Shown piece after piece: positions 33,574 through 43,210 of a DNA stretch of 64,000 bases. The notes beneath the pieces were generated by a model. The model was not told the DNA's origin and did not search any database. It saw only the letters and a program-made list of their open reading frames with translations. The DNA comes from Cyclobacteriaceae bacterium (lineage in GTDB: Bacteria > Bacteroidota > Bacteroidia > Cytophagales > Cyclobacteriaceae). The stretch is from NCBI GenBank assembly GCA_016786585.1, contig JAEUUI010000006.1, positions 124,001 to 188,000 on the forward strand, given 5' to 3'. Made by a program: the position numbers and the translations under genes. Positions within the stretch are counted from its first letter, which is position 1, and each line of letters begins with the position of its first letter.

Positions 33574-34071
33574 ATGTTCACACCCTTCAAATCGTTAGAC
33601 AAATCAGCACGGATCTGGATATATCAGGCTGGCCGGAAATTCTCAGCGTCTGAGAAAAGCACAATTTCGGAAACACTTTTAGCGTTTACCCAGTCGTGGG
33701 TGGTGCATGGCAACCCGATGAAAACTTCGTTTACGATTTTGGAAGACCAGTTTATTGTTCTGGCGGCCGATGAAAACTACAACGAGGCCAGCGGGTGTTC
33801 GATTGACTCATCTGTTCGCGTAATGCGGCAGCTTGATCAGCAGTTTTCGCTGGGATTGTTTGATCGGGCGAATGTTGCCTTTCGTAAAAAATCGGAGACA
33901 GAAATTATCCCCCTACCTGAGTTAGGCCGGGCGCTGGCGGAAGGCCGTTGGAACCAGGATACGCTCTTCTTCAACAACGTGATTGCAACGAAGGGCCAAT
34001 TAGAGAGCGAGTGGATTTTACCGGCCGAGAGATCATGGCTTAAGCGATACCTGCCCAAAACGGTGGTTTAA
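33574..34071 (+). CDS. conserved hypothetical protein (165 aa; often mislabelled ABC transporter ATPase)
   Basis: A soluble protein beginning FTPFKSLDKSARIWIYQAGR with the conserved block GCSIDSSVRVMRQL and a C-terminal FFNNVIATKGQLESEW. I recall this family from Bacteroidota under the name ABC transporter ATPase, but no Walker A or signature motif is present, so that name should not be used. It is 39 bp after the HdrB-like gene and could be cotranscribed with it. Function unknown. Confidence 0.75.
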   Translation: MFTPFKSLDKSARIWIYQAGRKFSASEKSTISETLLAFTQSWVVHGNPMKTSFTILEDQFIVLAADENYNEASGCSIDSSVRVMRQLDQQFSLGLFDRANVAFRKKSETEIIPLPELGRALAEGRWNQDTLFFNNVIATKGQLESEWILPAERSWLKRYLPKTVV

Positions 34072-34096
34072 GAGTTTTTTGTAGCTTTAGGATTGA

Positions 34097-36106
34097 ATGA
34101 AAAACATGAGGGTTGTTGTTGTATTGATGGCCGTACTGCTGGTTGCGGGGTGCAGTGTTGAAAAGAAGGCATTGAAATCATTCAATCGCGGTGAATATCA
34201 GAACACCATTAATTTATTGAAGGGTTCAAAAACGGCTAACAGTGGCCGAGCGAATTTCCTTATTGCTGAATCCTACCGCCTTTCTAACCGCCTGAAAGAA
34301 GCAGAAGAATATTATGAAAAAGCCGGTGGCAGGGGGTTTGATAAAGACACGATTCAGTTTTATCATTCACAGGCATTAAAGGCAAACGGCAAATACGAAG
34401 AAGCTCAAAAAGAACTTCAGGAGCTTCAGGCACGCACCACAAATGAAGCCTTAAAAGACCGGGCTGCTGCGGAATTTAACGGACTTACCTATCTGAACAA
34501 TCTTCGACAGAAGACAAGTTACTACCGTGTTAAAAATCTTGAGTTGTTGAATACACCCGCCAGTGAGTATTCACCAGCATACCTGAACAACGAGTTATAC
34601 TACACGTCATCCCGTGGCAACGGAAAAATCTACAGCGCTACCGGAACACCATATACGAACATTTATAAAGTTGCATCACGCGGAGCCAATGTCGACATGG
34701 CAACAGTTGCTCCGCTTCCGCCAAGCATCAATACAGAAAATGTAAACAATGGTACGGTAGCGTTCTCACCGGATGGAAAGATGATGCTGTTTGGCAAAGG
34801 AAATACCGGCAGAAAAAAGGGAAGTGAGGATGTTGATTTGTACATGGCGAGATATCGTAATGGCCAATGGGGTGACCCGCAAATCATCACAGGTAGTGTT
34901 AACACACCTAAGTCATGGGATTCAACACCGGCATTTAGTCCGGATGGTCGCACCGTTTATTTTGCATCGAATCGTGAAGGCGGTTATGGCGGTACGGATA
35001 TCTATGCAGCGCAGATCGATTCCCGCGGAAGATTTTCACGCATTCGCAACCTTGGCCCGGAAATCAACACTCCCGGAAATGAAATGTTTCCATACGTAGC
35101 CGAAGATGCGAAGTTCTATTTCGCTTCTGATGCACACCCGGGCTTTGGCGGACTGGATCTCTTTGTTGTAAAACGTGTTAACGGAAAAACATCGATTGAG
35201 AATCTGGGTGAGCCTGTCAATTCAACCGGAGATGATTTTGGAATTTTCCTCGTACGTCCGGATCGAGGCTTCTTTGTTTCAAATCGCGAAGGCGGTAAAG
35301 GTGATGATGATGTTTACACCTTCGTGAATGAAGATCCCGACTTGCGCGTTGTCAACTACTACCTCGCAGGGATAACCTATACACCTGATAAATCCGGAAA
35401 GCTTCAGATACTCCCCAACACCAAAGTTTCATTGATCGATGCGAATAGCAATGTGATGCAAGACTATGTTACCGGTAATGATGGTAAATTCCTGTTCCGC
35501 GTTTATGAAAATGAAAACTACAACCTGATCGGAGAACAGGACGGATACCTGGTGAAGCGTCAGACGTACACCACGCTTGGTAAGTCTGTCGATCCGAAAA
35601 CATTAACCGAACTCATTACAAACATTACACTCGATACGATTGTGGTGCTGGATAAAATTGAGTTGTTAAAACCATTTAGGCTTGAGAACATCTACTTTGA
35701 ATTTGACAGTACGAGAATCACCTCCACGGCAGCGAAGGAACTTGACAAATTGGTACAGCTGCTGATCGACAATCCGGAAATTAAGATTGAAATGGGCTCA
35801 CACACGGATAGTGTTGGTTCAAATACCTATAACTATGAGCTGTCAAAGGGTCGAGCGGAATCTACCGTGCGTTATTTGATCCAGCATGGCATCTCATCAG
35901 ATCGACTAACTGCCCGAGGTTATGGAGAAGAATTTCCCATCGCGCGTAATACAAATCCCGATGGAACCGACAATCCGAAAGGTCGCGACATGAACAGACG
36001 TACCGAATTCAAAATTTTAGAGGTACGCGAACGCGCGAAACCTGTTGAAGAGGAGGCCGAACCGGAATTCGATGAAGACAAATACTTCAAGAAGGACGGG
36101 GGTTGA
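34097..36106 (+). CDS. PorE-like lipoprotein: TPR, PD40 propeller, CRD and OmpA domains
   Basis: A 669-residue lipoprotein with lipobox LVAGC. Domains in order: TPR-like helices (about 25-135), a PD40/WD40-like propeller (about 160-410, with repeats such as FSPDGRTVYFASNREGGYGG), a carboxypeptidase-regulatory-like domain (about 425-500) and a C-terminal OmpA peptidoglycan-binding domain (FEFDSTRITSTA through GYGEEFPIARN and NRRTEF). This exact order is that of PorE of Porphyromonas, which links the T9SS to peptidoglycan. Other TPR/OmpA proteins share it, so PorE is likely but not certain. A terminator follows. Confidence 0.82.
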   Translation: MKNMRVVVVLMAVLLVAGCSVEKKALKSFNRGEYQNTINLLKGSKTANSGRANFLIAESYRLSNRLKEAEEYYEKAGGRGFDKDTIQFYHSQALKANGKYEEAQKELQELQARTTNEALKDRAAAEFNGLTYLNNLRQKTSYYRVKNLELLNTPASEYSPAYLNNELYYTSSRGNGKIYSATGTPYTNIYKVASRGANVDMATVAPLPPSINTENVNNGTVAFSPDGKMMLFGKGNTGRKKGSEDVDLYMARYRNGQWGDPQIITGSVNTPKSWDSTPAFSPDGRTVYFASNREGGYGGTDIYAAQIDSRGRFSRIRNLGPEINTPGNEMFPYVAEDAKFYFASDAHPGFGGLDLFVVKRVNGKTSIENLGEPVNSTGDDFGIFLVRPDRGFFVSNREGGKGDDDVYTFVNEDPDLRVVNYYLAGITYTPDKSGKLQILPNTKVSLIDANSNVMQDYVTGNDGKFLFRVYENENYNLIGEQDGYLVKRQTYTTLGKSVDPKTLTELITNITLDTIVVLDKIELLKPFRLENIYFEFDSTRITSTAAKELDKLVQLLIDNPEIKIEMGSHTDSVGSNTYNYELSKGRAESTVRYLIQHGISSDRLTARGYGEEFPIARNTNPDGTDNPKGRDMNRRTEFKILEVRERAKPVEEEAEPEFDEDKYFKKDGG

Positions 36107-36128
36107 CAATCTTACCAGAAATGATTCA

Positions 36129-36156
36129 AATGCCGGAGCAATTCCGGCATTTTTGT
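36129..36156 (+). terminator. intrinsic terminator after the PorE-like gene
   Basis: TGCCGGA, loop GCAAT, TCCGGCA and then TTTTTG form a strong terminator. Confidence 0.9.
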
Positions 36157-36170
36157 TTTCGGCCTTTTTC

Positions 36171-36178
36171 TAACTTTG
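36171..36178 (+). promoter_or_regulatory. -7 promoter box of fumC
   Basis: TAACTTTG matches TAnnTTTG exactly, 22 nt before the fumC ATG. No correctly spaced -33 element stands out; TTTTG at 36151 is too close. Confidence 0.5.
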
Positions 36179-36200
36179 AACACATATTAATTCCAATAAC

Positions 36201-37595
36201 ATGAGCTATCGCATTGAGAAAGACACCATGGGCGAAGTAAAAGTGCCTGCCGACAAGTACTGGGGCGCGCAAACTGAACGCTCGCGCAATAATTTTAAGA
36301 TTGGCCCTGAAGCCAGCATGCCGAAGGAAATTATCTATGCTTTCGGGTACCTGAAGAAAGCTGCGGCCATGGCCAATCATGAACTGGGTGTTTTATCTGC
36401 AGAGAAAAAGGATCTCATCGCCAAAGCATGTGATGAAATTATAGCCGGTAAGCTTGACGAGCAGTTTCCACTCGTAATCTGGCAAACGGGGTCAGGTACG
36501 CAAAGCAACATGAACGCCAACGAAGTAATCGCGTACCGCGCGCATGTACTCAGCGGAGGTAACCTGGCCGATGAAAAGAAGGTACTTCATCCAAACGATG
36601 ATGTTAATAAGTCACAGTCGTCAAACGATACATTCCCGACAGCGATGCACATCGCAGCCTACAAGCAGGTGACGGAAATTACACTTCCGGGAATGAAGAA
36701 GCTTCGCGATACGCTCGACAAAAAGGCGAAAGAATATAAGAACATTGTAAAAACCGGTCGCACGCACTTCATGGATGCAACTCCATTGACGCTAGGCCAG
36801 GAATTTTCCGGATATGTGCAGCAGATCGACAACAGCATGCGCGCGATCAAGAATGCGCTCGAAGTTGTTCGTGAACTCGCGCTGGGCGGAACAGCAGTTG
36901 GTACCGGCCTGAATACACCAAAAGGATATGATGTATTGGTTGCCAAAAAGATTGCGGAGTTAACGGGTTATCCGTTTGTTACCGCGCCAAACAAATTCGA
37001 AGCACTTGCCGCACACGATGCAATGGTTGAATTGTCGGGCGCATTGAAACGTTCGGCTGTGGCATTTATGAAGATCGCGAACGATATCCGCATGTTAAGT
37101 TCGGGTCCACGCTCGGGAATTGGCGAAGTTATTATTCCCGATAACGAGCCTGGCTCATCCATCATGCCGGGTAAAGTAAATCCTACGCAGCCTGAAGCGT
37201 TAACGATGGTTTGCGCCCAGGTAATCGGTAATGATGTTGCCGTATCAGTTGGTGGCATGAACGGTCACTTCGAACTGAATGTGTTCAAGCCTGTAATTGC
37301 TGCAAACGTTTTACAATCAGCACGCTTGTTGGGCGATGCCTGTGTATCGTTTAACGATAAATGTGCAGAAGGCATCGAGCCGAACCTGCCGATTATCAAG
37401 CAACACATGGAGAATTCATTGATGCTGGTAACATCATTGAACACGCATATCGGCTATGAGAATGCAGCCAAAATTGCGAAGAAGGCACACAAGGAAAATA
37501 AAACGTTGCGTGAAGCTGCTGTTGAGCTTGGCCTTCTCACATCGGCCCAGTTTGATGAATGGGTTCGTCCGGAGAAGATGGTCGGAAGCCTCTGA
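36201..37595 (+). CDS. fumC: class II fumarate hydratase
   Basis: FumC interconverts fumarate and malate in the TCA cycle and is the oxygen-stable, iron-free form. The 464-residue protein carries the family signature [13 protein letters not shown], the substrate loops [14 protein letters not shown] and [13 protein letters not shown], and the [13 protein letters not shown] motif. The N-terminus [16 protein letters not shown] is canonical. It is monocistronic between a terminator and the 139-bp gap before the next gene; that gap (37596-37734) shows no gene. Confidence 0.97.
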   Translation: MSYRIEKDTMGEVKVPADKYWGAQTERSRNNFKIGPEASMPKEIIYAFGYLKKAAAMANHELGVLSAEKKDLIAKACDEIIAGKLDEQFPLVIWQTGSGTQSNMNANEVIAYRAHVLSGGNLADEKKVLHPNDDVNKSQSSNDTFPTAMHIAAYKQVTEITLPGMKKLRDTLDKKAKEYKNIVKTGRTHFMDATPLTLGQEFSGYVQQIDNSMRAIKNALEVVRELALGGTAVGTGLNTPKGYDVLVAKKIAELTGYPFVTAPNKFEALAAHDAMVELSGALKRSAVAFMKIANDIRMLSSGPRSGIGEVIIPDNEPGSSIMPGKVNPTQPEALTMVCAQVIGNDVAVSVGGMNGHFELNVFKPVIAANVLQSARLLGDACVSFNDKCAEGIEPNLPIIKQHMENSLMLVTSLNTHIGYENAAKIAKKAHKENKTLREAAVELGLLTSAQFDEWVRPEKMVGSL

Positions 37596-37734
37596 AAATT
37601 AGGATTTTAGAAATATTTCGTACTTTTAATAAGATTTAACCTCTAACAATGAATAGGTCAGGTCTAACCATCGCGTAAGCGGTTCGTATTCATGGCCATT
37701 TTTTGCGACCACTTTATAAAAAACAAAAACACAC

Positions 37735-38385
37735 ATGAAAAAACTAACACTACTATTCTGTCTGGTTTTACTTTTTGCGGGCACTGAATCATTCGCCCAG
37801 CTCTCCAAGCAAGAAAAAAAGGAGTGGAAGAAGAAAGCCAAGGAGTTCAAGAAGAACCCTGCTGCGCTGAAAACGCTTACCGAAGAAAAAAAGGTAGCGG
37901 ATGACAATGTGGCTACCTTGACCAATCAAACCAAGCAAATGCAGGCAACCATCAGCGACAAGGATGCGAAGATCGCTGAACTGGAAGATCAGCTTTCGCG
38001 CATGCGCTCGGAACTTACTGCAGCCAAAGCAGAACTTGCTCAGCTTAAAGAAAATCCGGTGATCAACCCGATGGACTTTTCGAAAGGAGTCGTGTTCAAG
38101 GTTCAGATCGGTGCGTTTAAAAACAAAGACCTGAAAAAGTACTTCGACAACAATCCGAACTTTGGCGGAGAAGCAACCGATAAAGGTGATCAGAAGCTGA
38201 CCATTGGCGTGTTCCGTGATTATTGGGAAGCGGATACTTTCAAAAAGTATATGCGCGAAATGGGTGTGAAAGATGCGTGGATCGTGCCATATAAGGACGG
38301 TCAGCGGGTAGAAATTAAAGATGTGCTCGAAGGCGTGGTGGGCGACAAAGTGCCGGCCAAGCCCGCAGATGCGCCAAAACAATAA
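37735..38385 (+). CDS. secreted coiled-coil protein with SPOR-like domain
   Basis: A 216-residue protein with signal peptide LLFCLVLLFAGTESFAQ. A basic helix follows (KQEKKEWKKKAKEFKK), then a heptad coiled coil (about 55-110), and finally a SPOR-like region starting at VVFKVQIGAFKN and ending near the sequence GVKDAWIVPYKDG. SPOR domains bind denuded glycan strands at division sites, so a periplasmic peptidoglycan-related role is plausible. Similar proteins are often labelled Ezrin/radixin/moesin for the coiled coil, which is misleading. A terminator follows. Confidence 0.78.
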   Translation: MKKLTLLFCLVLLFAGTESFAQLSKQEKKEWKKKAKEFKKNPAALKTLTEEKKVADDNVATLTNQTKQMQATISDKDAKIAELEDQLSRMRSELTAAKAELAQLKENPVINPMDFSKGVVFKVQIGAFKNKDLKKYFDNNPNFGGEATDKGDQKLTIGVFRDYWEADTFKKYMREMGVKDAWIVPYKDGQRVEIKDVLEGVVGDKVPAKPADAPKQ

Positions 38386-38405
38386 GTTGACATAACCTGT
38401 CAGTG

Positions 38406-38433
38406 AAAGAGCAGCATCATCGCTGCTCTTTTT
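38406..38433 (+). terminator. intrinsic terminator before recJ
   Basis: AAAGAGCAGC, loop ATCATC-like, GCTGCTCTTT form a hairpin with a T tract. It rules out a recJ start upstream of the ATG at 38457. Confidence 0.88.
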
Positions 38434-38456
38434 GTATTCTTGCAGGTGTAATCAGT

Positions 38457-40157
38457 ATGGAGAAGCGCTGGATTTATAAGCAAACGCCCCCACGCGAAGC
38501 GGTTGAGAAACTCTCGCAGGAGATCAACATCAATCCATACCTCAGCACGATCCTCGTACAGCGCGGCACGAACGACTTCGAATCTGCGAAAGCATACTTC
38601 CGCCCGAAACTTGAAGAGCTCCATGATCCGTTTCTGATGAAGGACATGCAGCAGGCAGTTGATCGGTTGAAGCGAGCAATTGATGCGCAGGAAAAAATTC
38701 TTGTCTATGGCGATTACGATGTTGATGGTACAACAGCCGTTGCCCTCGTGTACAGCTATCTGCGAGCGTTTCATCCGAATTGTGCAGTGTATATTCCGGA
38801 TCGTCATAAAGAAGGTTATGGTGTTTCACGCGCGGGTATTGAATGGGCAGATGAAAACGGGTACACGCTGATCATTGCACTGGACTGCGGTATCAAGGCA
38901 GCCGACATGGTTGTGCTGGCTGAGCACAAAGGAATTGATTTCATCATCTGCGATCACCACTTGCCGGATGAAGAAATTCCAAATGCAGTTGCCGTTTTAG
39001 ATCCAAAAAGAAAAGATTGCAACTATCCATACAAAGAACTCAGCGGATGCGCACTTGGTTTTAAACTGATCCAGGCGTATGCGCGTCAACACCGGAATGA
39101 GCAGGAGGTTTATCAGTTTCTCGACCTAGTTGCTGTAAGTACTGCTTCGGATATTGTGCCGATCACGGGCGAAAACAGAATACTTACCTACTACGGATTA
39201 AGAAAATTGAATGAGAATCCGTTACCGGGATTAAAAGCATTGCGCGAAGTGTCGCAAAACCGGAGTGATCTCGATGTTTCCGGAATTGTTTTTACGCTCG
39301 GTCCGCGTATCAATGCTGCGGGACGCGTTGCCCATGCAAGTGCGGCTGTTGAATTGCTAATTGCCGAAACCGAATCGGAAGCGCTGGAGCTCGCAGGGGC
39401 ATTGAATCTTAACAATGATACCCGCAGGCAATTCGACCTCGACATTACCGAGGAGGCGTTGTCGATGATTCACAACAATGAAGTGCTTCGTTCAGCTAAA
39501 TCGACCGTTTTATTTAAAAACACGTGGCACAAAGGCGTAATTGGCATAGTTGCTGCTCGGTGTATTGAAAAATATTACCGCCCCACTGTGATCCTCACCG
39601 AATCGAACGATAAAATAACGGGCTCCGCACGAAGCGTGATGGGATTCGATCTTTACGAGGCGATCTGCAAATGCAGTGATTTGCTCGAAAAATTTGGGGG
39701 CCACAAATACGCAGCGGGCCTTACGATGGATAAGAAGAATCTGGCAGCTTTTCAACAACGATTTGAGGAAGTGGTGACGGCACAAATTACTTCAGAGATG
39801 TTAACGCCCTCCATTGAAATTGATACACCTATTTCTTTCGATGCGATCACGCCTAAGTTTATCAATGTACTCAAGCAGATGGCACCGTTTGGGCCCGAGA
39901 ATCAGAAGCCTGTGTTCGAAGCTCAGAATGTTTATGCCTCTAACTCACTCTCTAACTTCAAAGATCGTCACGTAAAGTTTACGGCATCGCAGGAAGGTAA
40001 CGGCAGTGCATTTCAGGTTGTCGGGTTTGATTTAGGTGAACATTACGACCAACTCGCGATGCAAACGCCTTTCCGGATGGCGTTTACCATCGAAGAAAAT
40101 TTTTATAACGGATATACGTCTATTCAGCTACGCGCGAAAGACATTAAGTTTGACTGA
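38457..40157 (+). CDS. recJ: single-stranded-DNA-specific exonuclease RecJ
   Basis: RecJ degrades 5'-ended single strands in recombination and repair. From the ATG at 38457 it is 566 residues with motif I DYDVDGT (86-92) and motif [11 protein letters not shown] (DHH at 166-168). A DHHA1 domain follows, including [25 protein letters not shown] and then an OB fold. The stop is followed by TGATATG, so the next gene starts one base later. A recJ-lptB pair suggests one transcript. Confidence 0.95.
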   Translation: MEKRWIYKQTPPREAVEKLSQEININPYLSTILVQRGTNDFESAKAYFRPKLEELHDPFLMKDMQQAVDRLKRAIDAQEKILVYGDYDVDGTTAVALVYSYLRAFHPNCAVYIPDRHKEGYGVSRAGIEWADENGYTLIIALDCGIKAADMVVLAEHKGIDFIICDHHLPDEEIPNAVAVLDPKRKDCNYPYKELSGCALGFKLIQAYARQHRNEQEVYQFLDLVAVSTASDIVPITGENRILTYYGLRKLNENPLPGLKALREVSQNRSDLDVSGIVFTLGPRINAAGRVAHASAAVELLIAETESEALELAGALNLNNDTRRQFDLDITEEALSMIHNNEVLRSAKSTVLFKNTWHKGVIGIVAARCIEKYYRPTVILTESNDKITGSARSVMGFDLYEAICKCSDLLEKFGGHKYAAGLTMDKKNLAAFQQRFEEVVTAQITSEMLTPSIEIDTPISFDAITPKFINVLKQMAPFGPENQKPVFEAQNVYASNSLSNFKDRHVKFTASQEGNGSAFQVVGFDLGEHYDQLAMQTPFRMAFTIEENFYNGYTSIQLRAKDIKFD

Positions 40158-40158
40158 T

Positions 40159-40911
40159 ATGAAATTACGGGCAGAGAACCTTGTTAAGAAATATAAAACC
40201 CGCACGGTGGTTAACAACGTTTCGGTAGAAGTTAACCAGGGCGAGATTGTTGGATTGCTTGGGCCGAACGGTGCCGGTAAAACAACTTCATTCTATATGA
40301 TCGTGGGGCTTATCAAACCAAACGAAGGAAAAATCTTCTTAGAGAATGAAGAGATCACTCCACTCCCGATGTATCAGCGCGCCAAACTTGGCCTGGGCTA
40401 TCTTGCACAGGAAGCCTCCGTATTCAGAAAGCTCACCGTAGAAGAAAATATTTTGGCGGTACTTGAAATGCGCGATAACACCAGCAAGCAGCGGAAGGAA
40501 AAAGTAGATCAGCTTCTGGAAGAATTTAGTCTGCAGAAAGTGCGCAAGAACTTAGGTATGTCATTATCGGGTGGTGAACGCAGAAGAACAGAAATTGCGC
40601 GGGCACTGGCGGTTGACCCGAAGTTTGTGTTGCTTGATGAACCATTTGCCGGTGTTGACCCGATTGCTGTAGAGGAAATTCAAACCATCATCGCAAGATT
40701 AAAAAGTAAGAACATCGGTATTCTGATCACCGATCACAATGTTGATGAAACGCTTTCGATTACTGATCGCGCATACCTGATGGTTGACGGCAAGTTGTTT
40801 AAATCAGGCACTGCCCACGAGCTGGCGAGCGATCCGCAGGTACGCAAGGTTTACCTCGGTCAGAACTTCGAATTGCGCAGAGCAAAGGCTGCTACGGAGA
40901 ATTCCCAGTAA
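40159..40911 (+). CDS. lptB: LPS export ABC transporter ATPase LptB
   Basis: LptB powers transport of lipopolysaccharide from the inner to the outer membrane with LptFG and LptC. The ATG at 40159 gives 250 residues: Walker [10 protein letters not shown] (35-43), signature LSGGERRR (136-143), Walker B FVLLDEP (156-162) and the H-loop TDHNVDE. The N-terminus [20 protein letters not shown] is canonical, so the longer frame into recJ is rejected. One base separates it from recJ. Confidence 0.96.
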   Translation: MKLRAENLVKKYKTRTVVNNVSVEVNQGEIVGLLGPNGAGKTTSFYMIVGLIKPNEGKIFLENEEITPLPMYQRAKLGLGYLAQEASVFRKLTVEENILAVLEMRDNTSKQRKEKVDQLLEEFSLQKVRKNLGMSLSGGERRRTEIARALAVDPKFVLLDEPFAGVDPIAVEEIQTIIARLKSKNIGILITDHNVDETLSITDRAYLMVDGKLFKSGTAHELASDPQVRKVYLGQNFELRRAKAATENSQ

Positions 40912-40968
40912 AAGGTACACGCCAGCCGCAGTCTTATCCAAAATTCGTATTTTGGATGTTCGTTCAAT

Positions 40969-42504
40969 ATGGGTTTAATCAATTCCATCCTTACCTGGGT
41001 CATGAAGAAGCGGATCCACCAGATCGAGCTGTTCATGAAATACCCGCATGACGTTCAGGATGAACTTTTGCAAAAACTCTTAAAAACGGCAAAGGGAACG
41101 GAGTTTGGTCGCAAATACGACTTTGACTCGATCGCTACATACGAACAGTTTGCTGAACGCGTCCCGATTTCATCGTACGAAGACATGTTTCCCTACATCG
41201 AACGATTGATGCGCGGTGAACAAAACATTCTCTGGCCTTCCGAGATCAAATGGTTTTCGAAATCCTCGGGCACGACAAACGCACGAAGCAAATTTATTCC
41301 GGTTTCGCAGGAAGCGTTGGAAGATTGTCACTTCAAGGGCGGCAAAGACATGCTGTCGATTTATGTGAACACACATCCCGAAACAAAAATATTTGACGGA
41401 CGAAGTCTAGGTGTGGGTGGCAGCTACCAGTTGAATGAATATGATTCAACGGCAAGTTCGTATTATGGAGATGTTTCGGCAGTGATTATGCAAAACCTTC
41501 CCGAATGGGCAGAGTTTATCCGCACACCCAGTCTGGATATTGCGCTGATGAATAATTGGGAGGAGAAGATTGAAAAAATGGCGCGTGAAACTGCGAACGT
41601 AAATGTTACCAGCATTGCCGGTGTGCCCACGTGGACGATTCTTCTCATTCAAAAAATTGTCGAAGCGCAAGGCAAGAAGAATATTACAGAAGTGTGGCCG
41701 AACCTGGAGGTCTTTTTCCATGGTGCTGTTGCATTCGGGCCTTATCGGAATCTCTTCAAAAAATTGATTCCAAAAAAAGGCATGAACTATTGGGAGACGT
41801 ATAACGCCAGCGAAGGTTTCTTTGGAATTCAGGATCAGTCGAACTCGGAAGAATTACTGCTCATGCTGGATTATGGCATCTACTATGAGTTCCTTCCGGT
41901 AGAAGAGCTTGACTCAACAAATCCGAAGGCACTACAACTCAGTGAAGTTGAAATCGGTAAGAACTACGCGATGATCATCAGCACAAACGCGGGTCTATGG
42001 CGATACAATATTGGTGATACTGTAAAGTTCACCTCCATTCTTCCTTACCGGATTAAAATATCAGGCCGCACCAAGCATTTTATCAATGCGTTTGGTGAAG
42101 AGGTAATTGTTGAAAATGCCGAGCTGGCGATTACCCGGGCATGCGAGGAGACCGGGGCGGTGATGAATAACTTTACCGCGGCACCTGTTTATCTTGATGA
42201 GGGTAAACGCGGAGGCCACGAATGGGTTATCGAATTTGCAAAGAAACCGGCAAGCCACAAGAAATTTGTTGATACGCTTGATGACACTCTTCGCAGCATT
42301 AATTCCGATTACGATGCAAAACGCGCAAAAGATTTAGCGCTTGTAAAGCCGGTAGTTCATTCGGCCGACGAAGGAACATTTTATGAGTGGATGAAAAGAC
42401 GCGGAAAACTGGGCGGGCAAAATAAAGTACCCCGACTTTCTAATTCACGCGAATATATCGATGATATTCTTGAAATGTTGAAGGCAACGAAGCCTGTCAG
42501 CTAA
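40969..42504 (+). CDS. GH3-family acyl-adenylating enzyme
   Basis: GH3 proteins resemble plant auxin-conjugating enzymes and adenylate a carboxylic acid before conjugating it to an amino acid. The 511-residue protein has the nucleotide-binding loop SSGTTNARSKFIPVS and the downstream YNASEGFFG and ISTNAGLWRY motifs. Bacterial substrates are unknown. It begins 57 bp after lptB and overlaps the convergent deoxynucleoside kinase gene by 8 bp. Confidence 0.9.
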   Translation: MGLINSILTWVMKKRIHQIELFMKYPHDVQDELLQKLLKTAKGTEFGRKYDFDSIATYEQFAERVPISSYEDMFPYIERLMRGEQNILWPSEIKWFSKSSGTTNARSKFIPVSQEALEDCHFKGGKDMLSIYVNTHPETKIFDGRSLGVGGSYQLNEYDSTASSYYGDVSAVIMQNLPEWAEFIRTPSLDIALMNNWEEKIEKMARETANVNVTSIAGVPTWTILLIQKIVEAQGKKNITEVWPNLEVFFHGAVAFGPYRNLFKKLIPKKGMNYWETYNASEGFFGIQDQSNSEELLLMLDYGIYYEFLPVEELDSTNPKALQLSEVEIGKNYAMIISTNAGLWRYNIGDTVKFTSILPYRIKISGRTKHFINAFGEEVIVENAELAITRACEETGAVMNNFTAAPVYLDEGKRGGHEWVIEFAKKPASHKKFVDTLDDTLRSINSDYDAKRAKDLALVKPVVHSADEGTFYEWMKRRGKLGGQNKVPRLSNSREYIDDILEMLKATKPVS

Positions 42505-43129
42505 ACAGGTTGTTCAGCTCGTAATCAACCTGACTGATTACATACGCGAAGTCTTCCACACGCTCCACAAAATCAAGTTTGTTTACGTCAATGATCAATA
42601 GCTTGCCTTGCGTGTAATTGCTGATCCATGTTTCGTAATGTTCGTTCAGATTTTTCAGGTAATCGATACGAATTGCATATTCAAAATCCCGCCCGCGTTT
42701 TTCAATTTGCTTAACCAGCTTGGGAATGTCTGCGCGCAGGTAAATCAGAAGATCGGGTGGTTTTACAAACTCGATCATGGAGTTAAACACATCGAAATAA
42801 CTTTGGTAATCGCGTTCGCTGATGTGGCCGCTTTTGCGAAGATTGGCCGCGAAGATGTGCGCATCCTCATAAATTGTCCGGTCTTGCACGATTGTTTTAT
42901 CGTTGTTCCGGATTTCATTGATCTGACGGAACCGGCTGTTCAAAAAATACACCTGCAGGTGAAATGCCCAGCGGCTCATGTCCTCGTAAAAATCACGCAG
43001 GTACGGATTATTCTCAACCGACTCAAACAGTGGTATCCAGCCATAATGTTTGGCTAATTTCTCAGCGAGGGTACTTTTGCCGGAACCGATATTGCCCGAA
43101 ATGGCGATGTGCTTGAGGCGGGAAGACAT
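42497..43129 (-). CDS. deoxynucleoside kinase
   Basis: Phosphorylates deoxynucleosides for nucleotide salvage. The 210-residue protein has a P-loop GNIGSGKST (12-20), the ExxxxNPYLRDFYE substrate region (FESVENNPYLRDFYED), DRTIYEDAHIFA (the DRS-like motif) and a lid EKRGRDFE. Deoxyguanosine/deoxyadenosine kinase is the likelier specificity in this phylum but cannot be decided. It is divergent from the P450 gene (81 bp) and converges on the GH3 gene. Confidence 0.93.
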   Translation of the reverse strand: MSSRLKHIAISGNIGSGKSTLAEKLAKHYGWIPLFESVENNPYLRDFYEDMSRWAFHLQVYFLNSRFRQINEIRNNDKTIVQDRTIYEDAHIFAANLRKSGHISERDYQSYFDVFNSMIEFVKPPDLLIYLRADIPKLVKQIEKRGRDFEYAIRIDYLKNLNEHYETWISNYTQGKLLIIDVNKLDFVERVEDFAYVISQVDYELNNLFS

Positions 43130-43210
43130 GCCGCTAAATTAACCCCCCGAACCCAACGGGCAAAAAGAAATCCAGATTCCGTTGTTTATATTCCAGAAGA
43201 TTTCGCAGCC

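Noticed and set aside
40036-40158. Longer lptB start inside recJ
   Set aside because: The added residues do not match the family, while the ATG at 40159 gives the canonical N-terminus.
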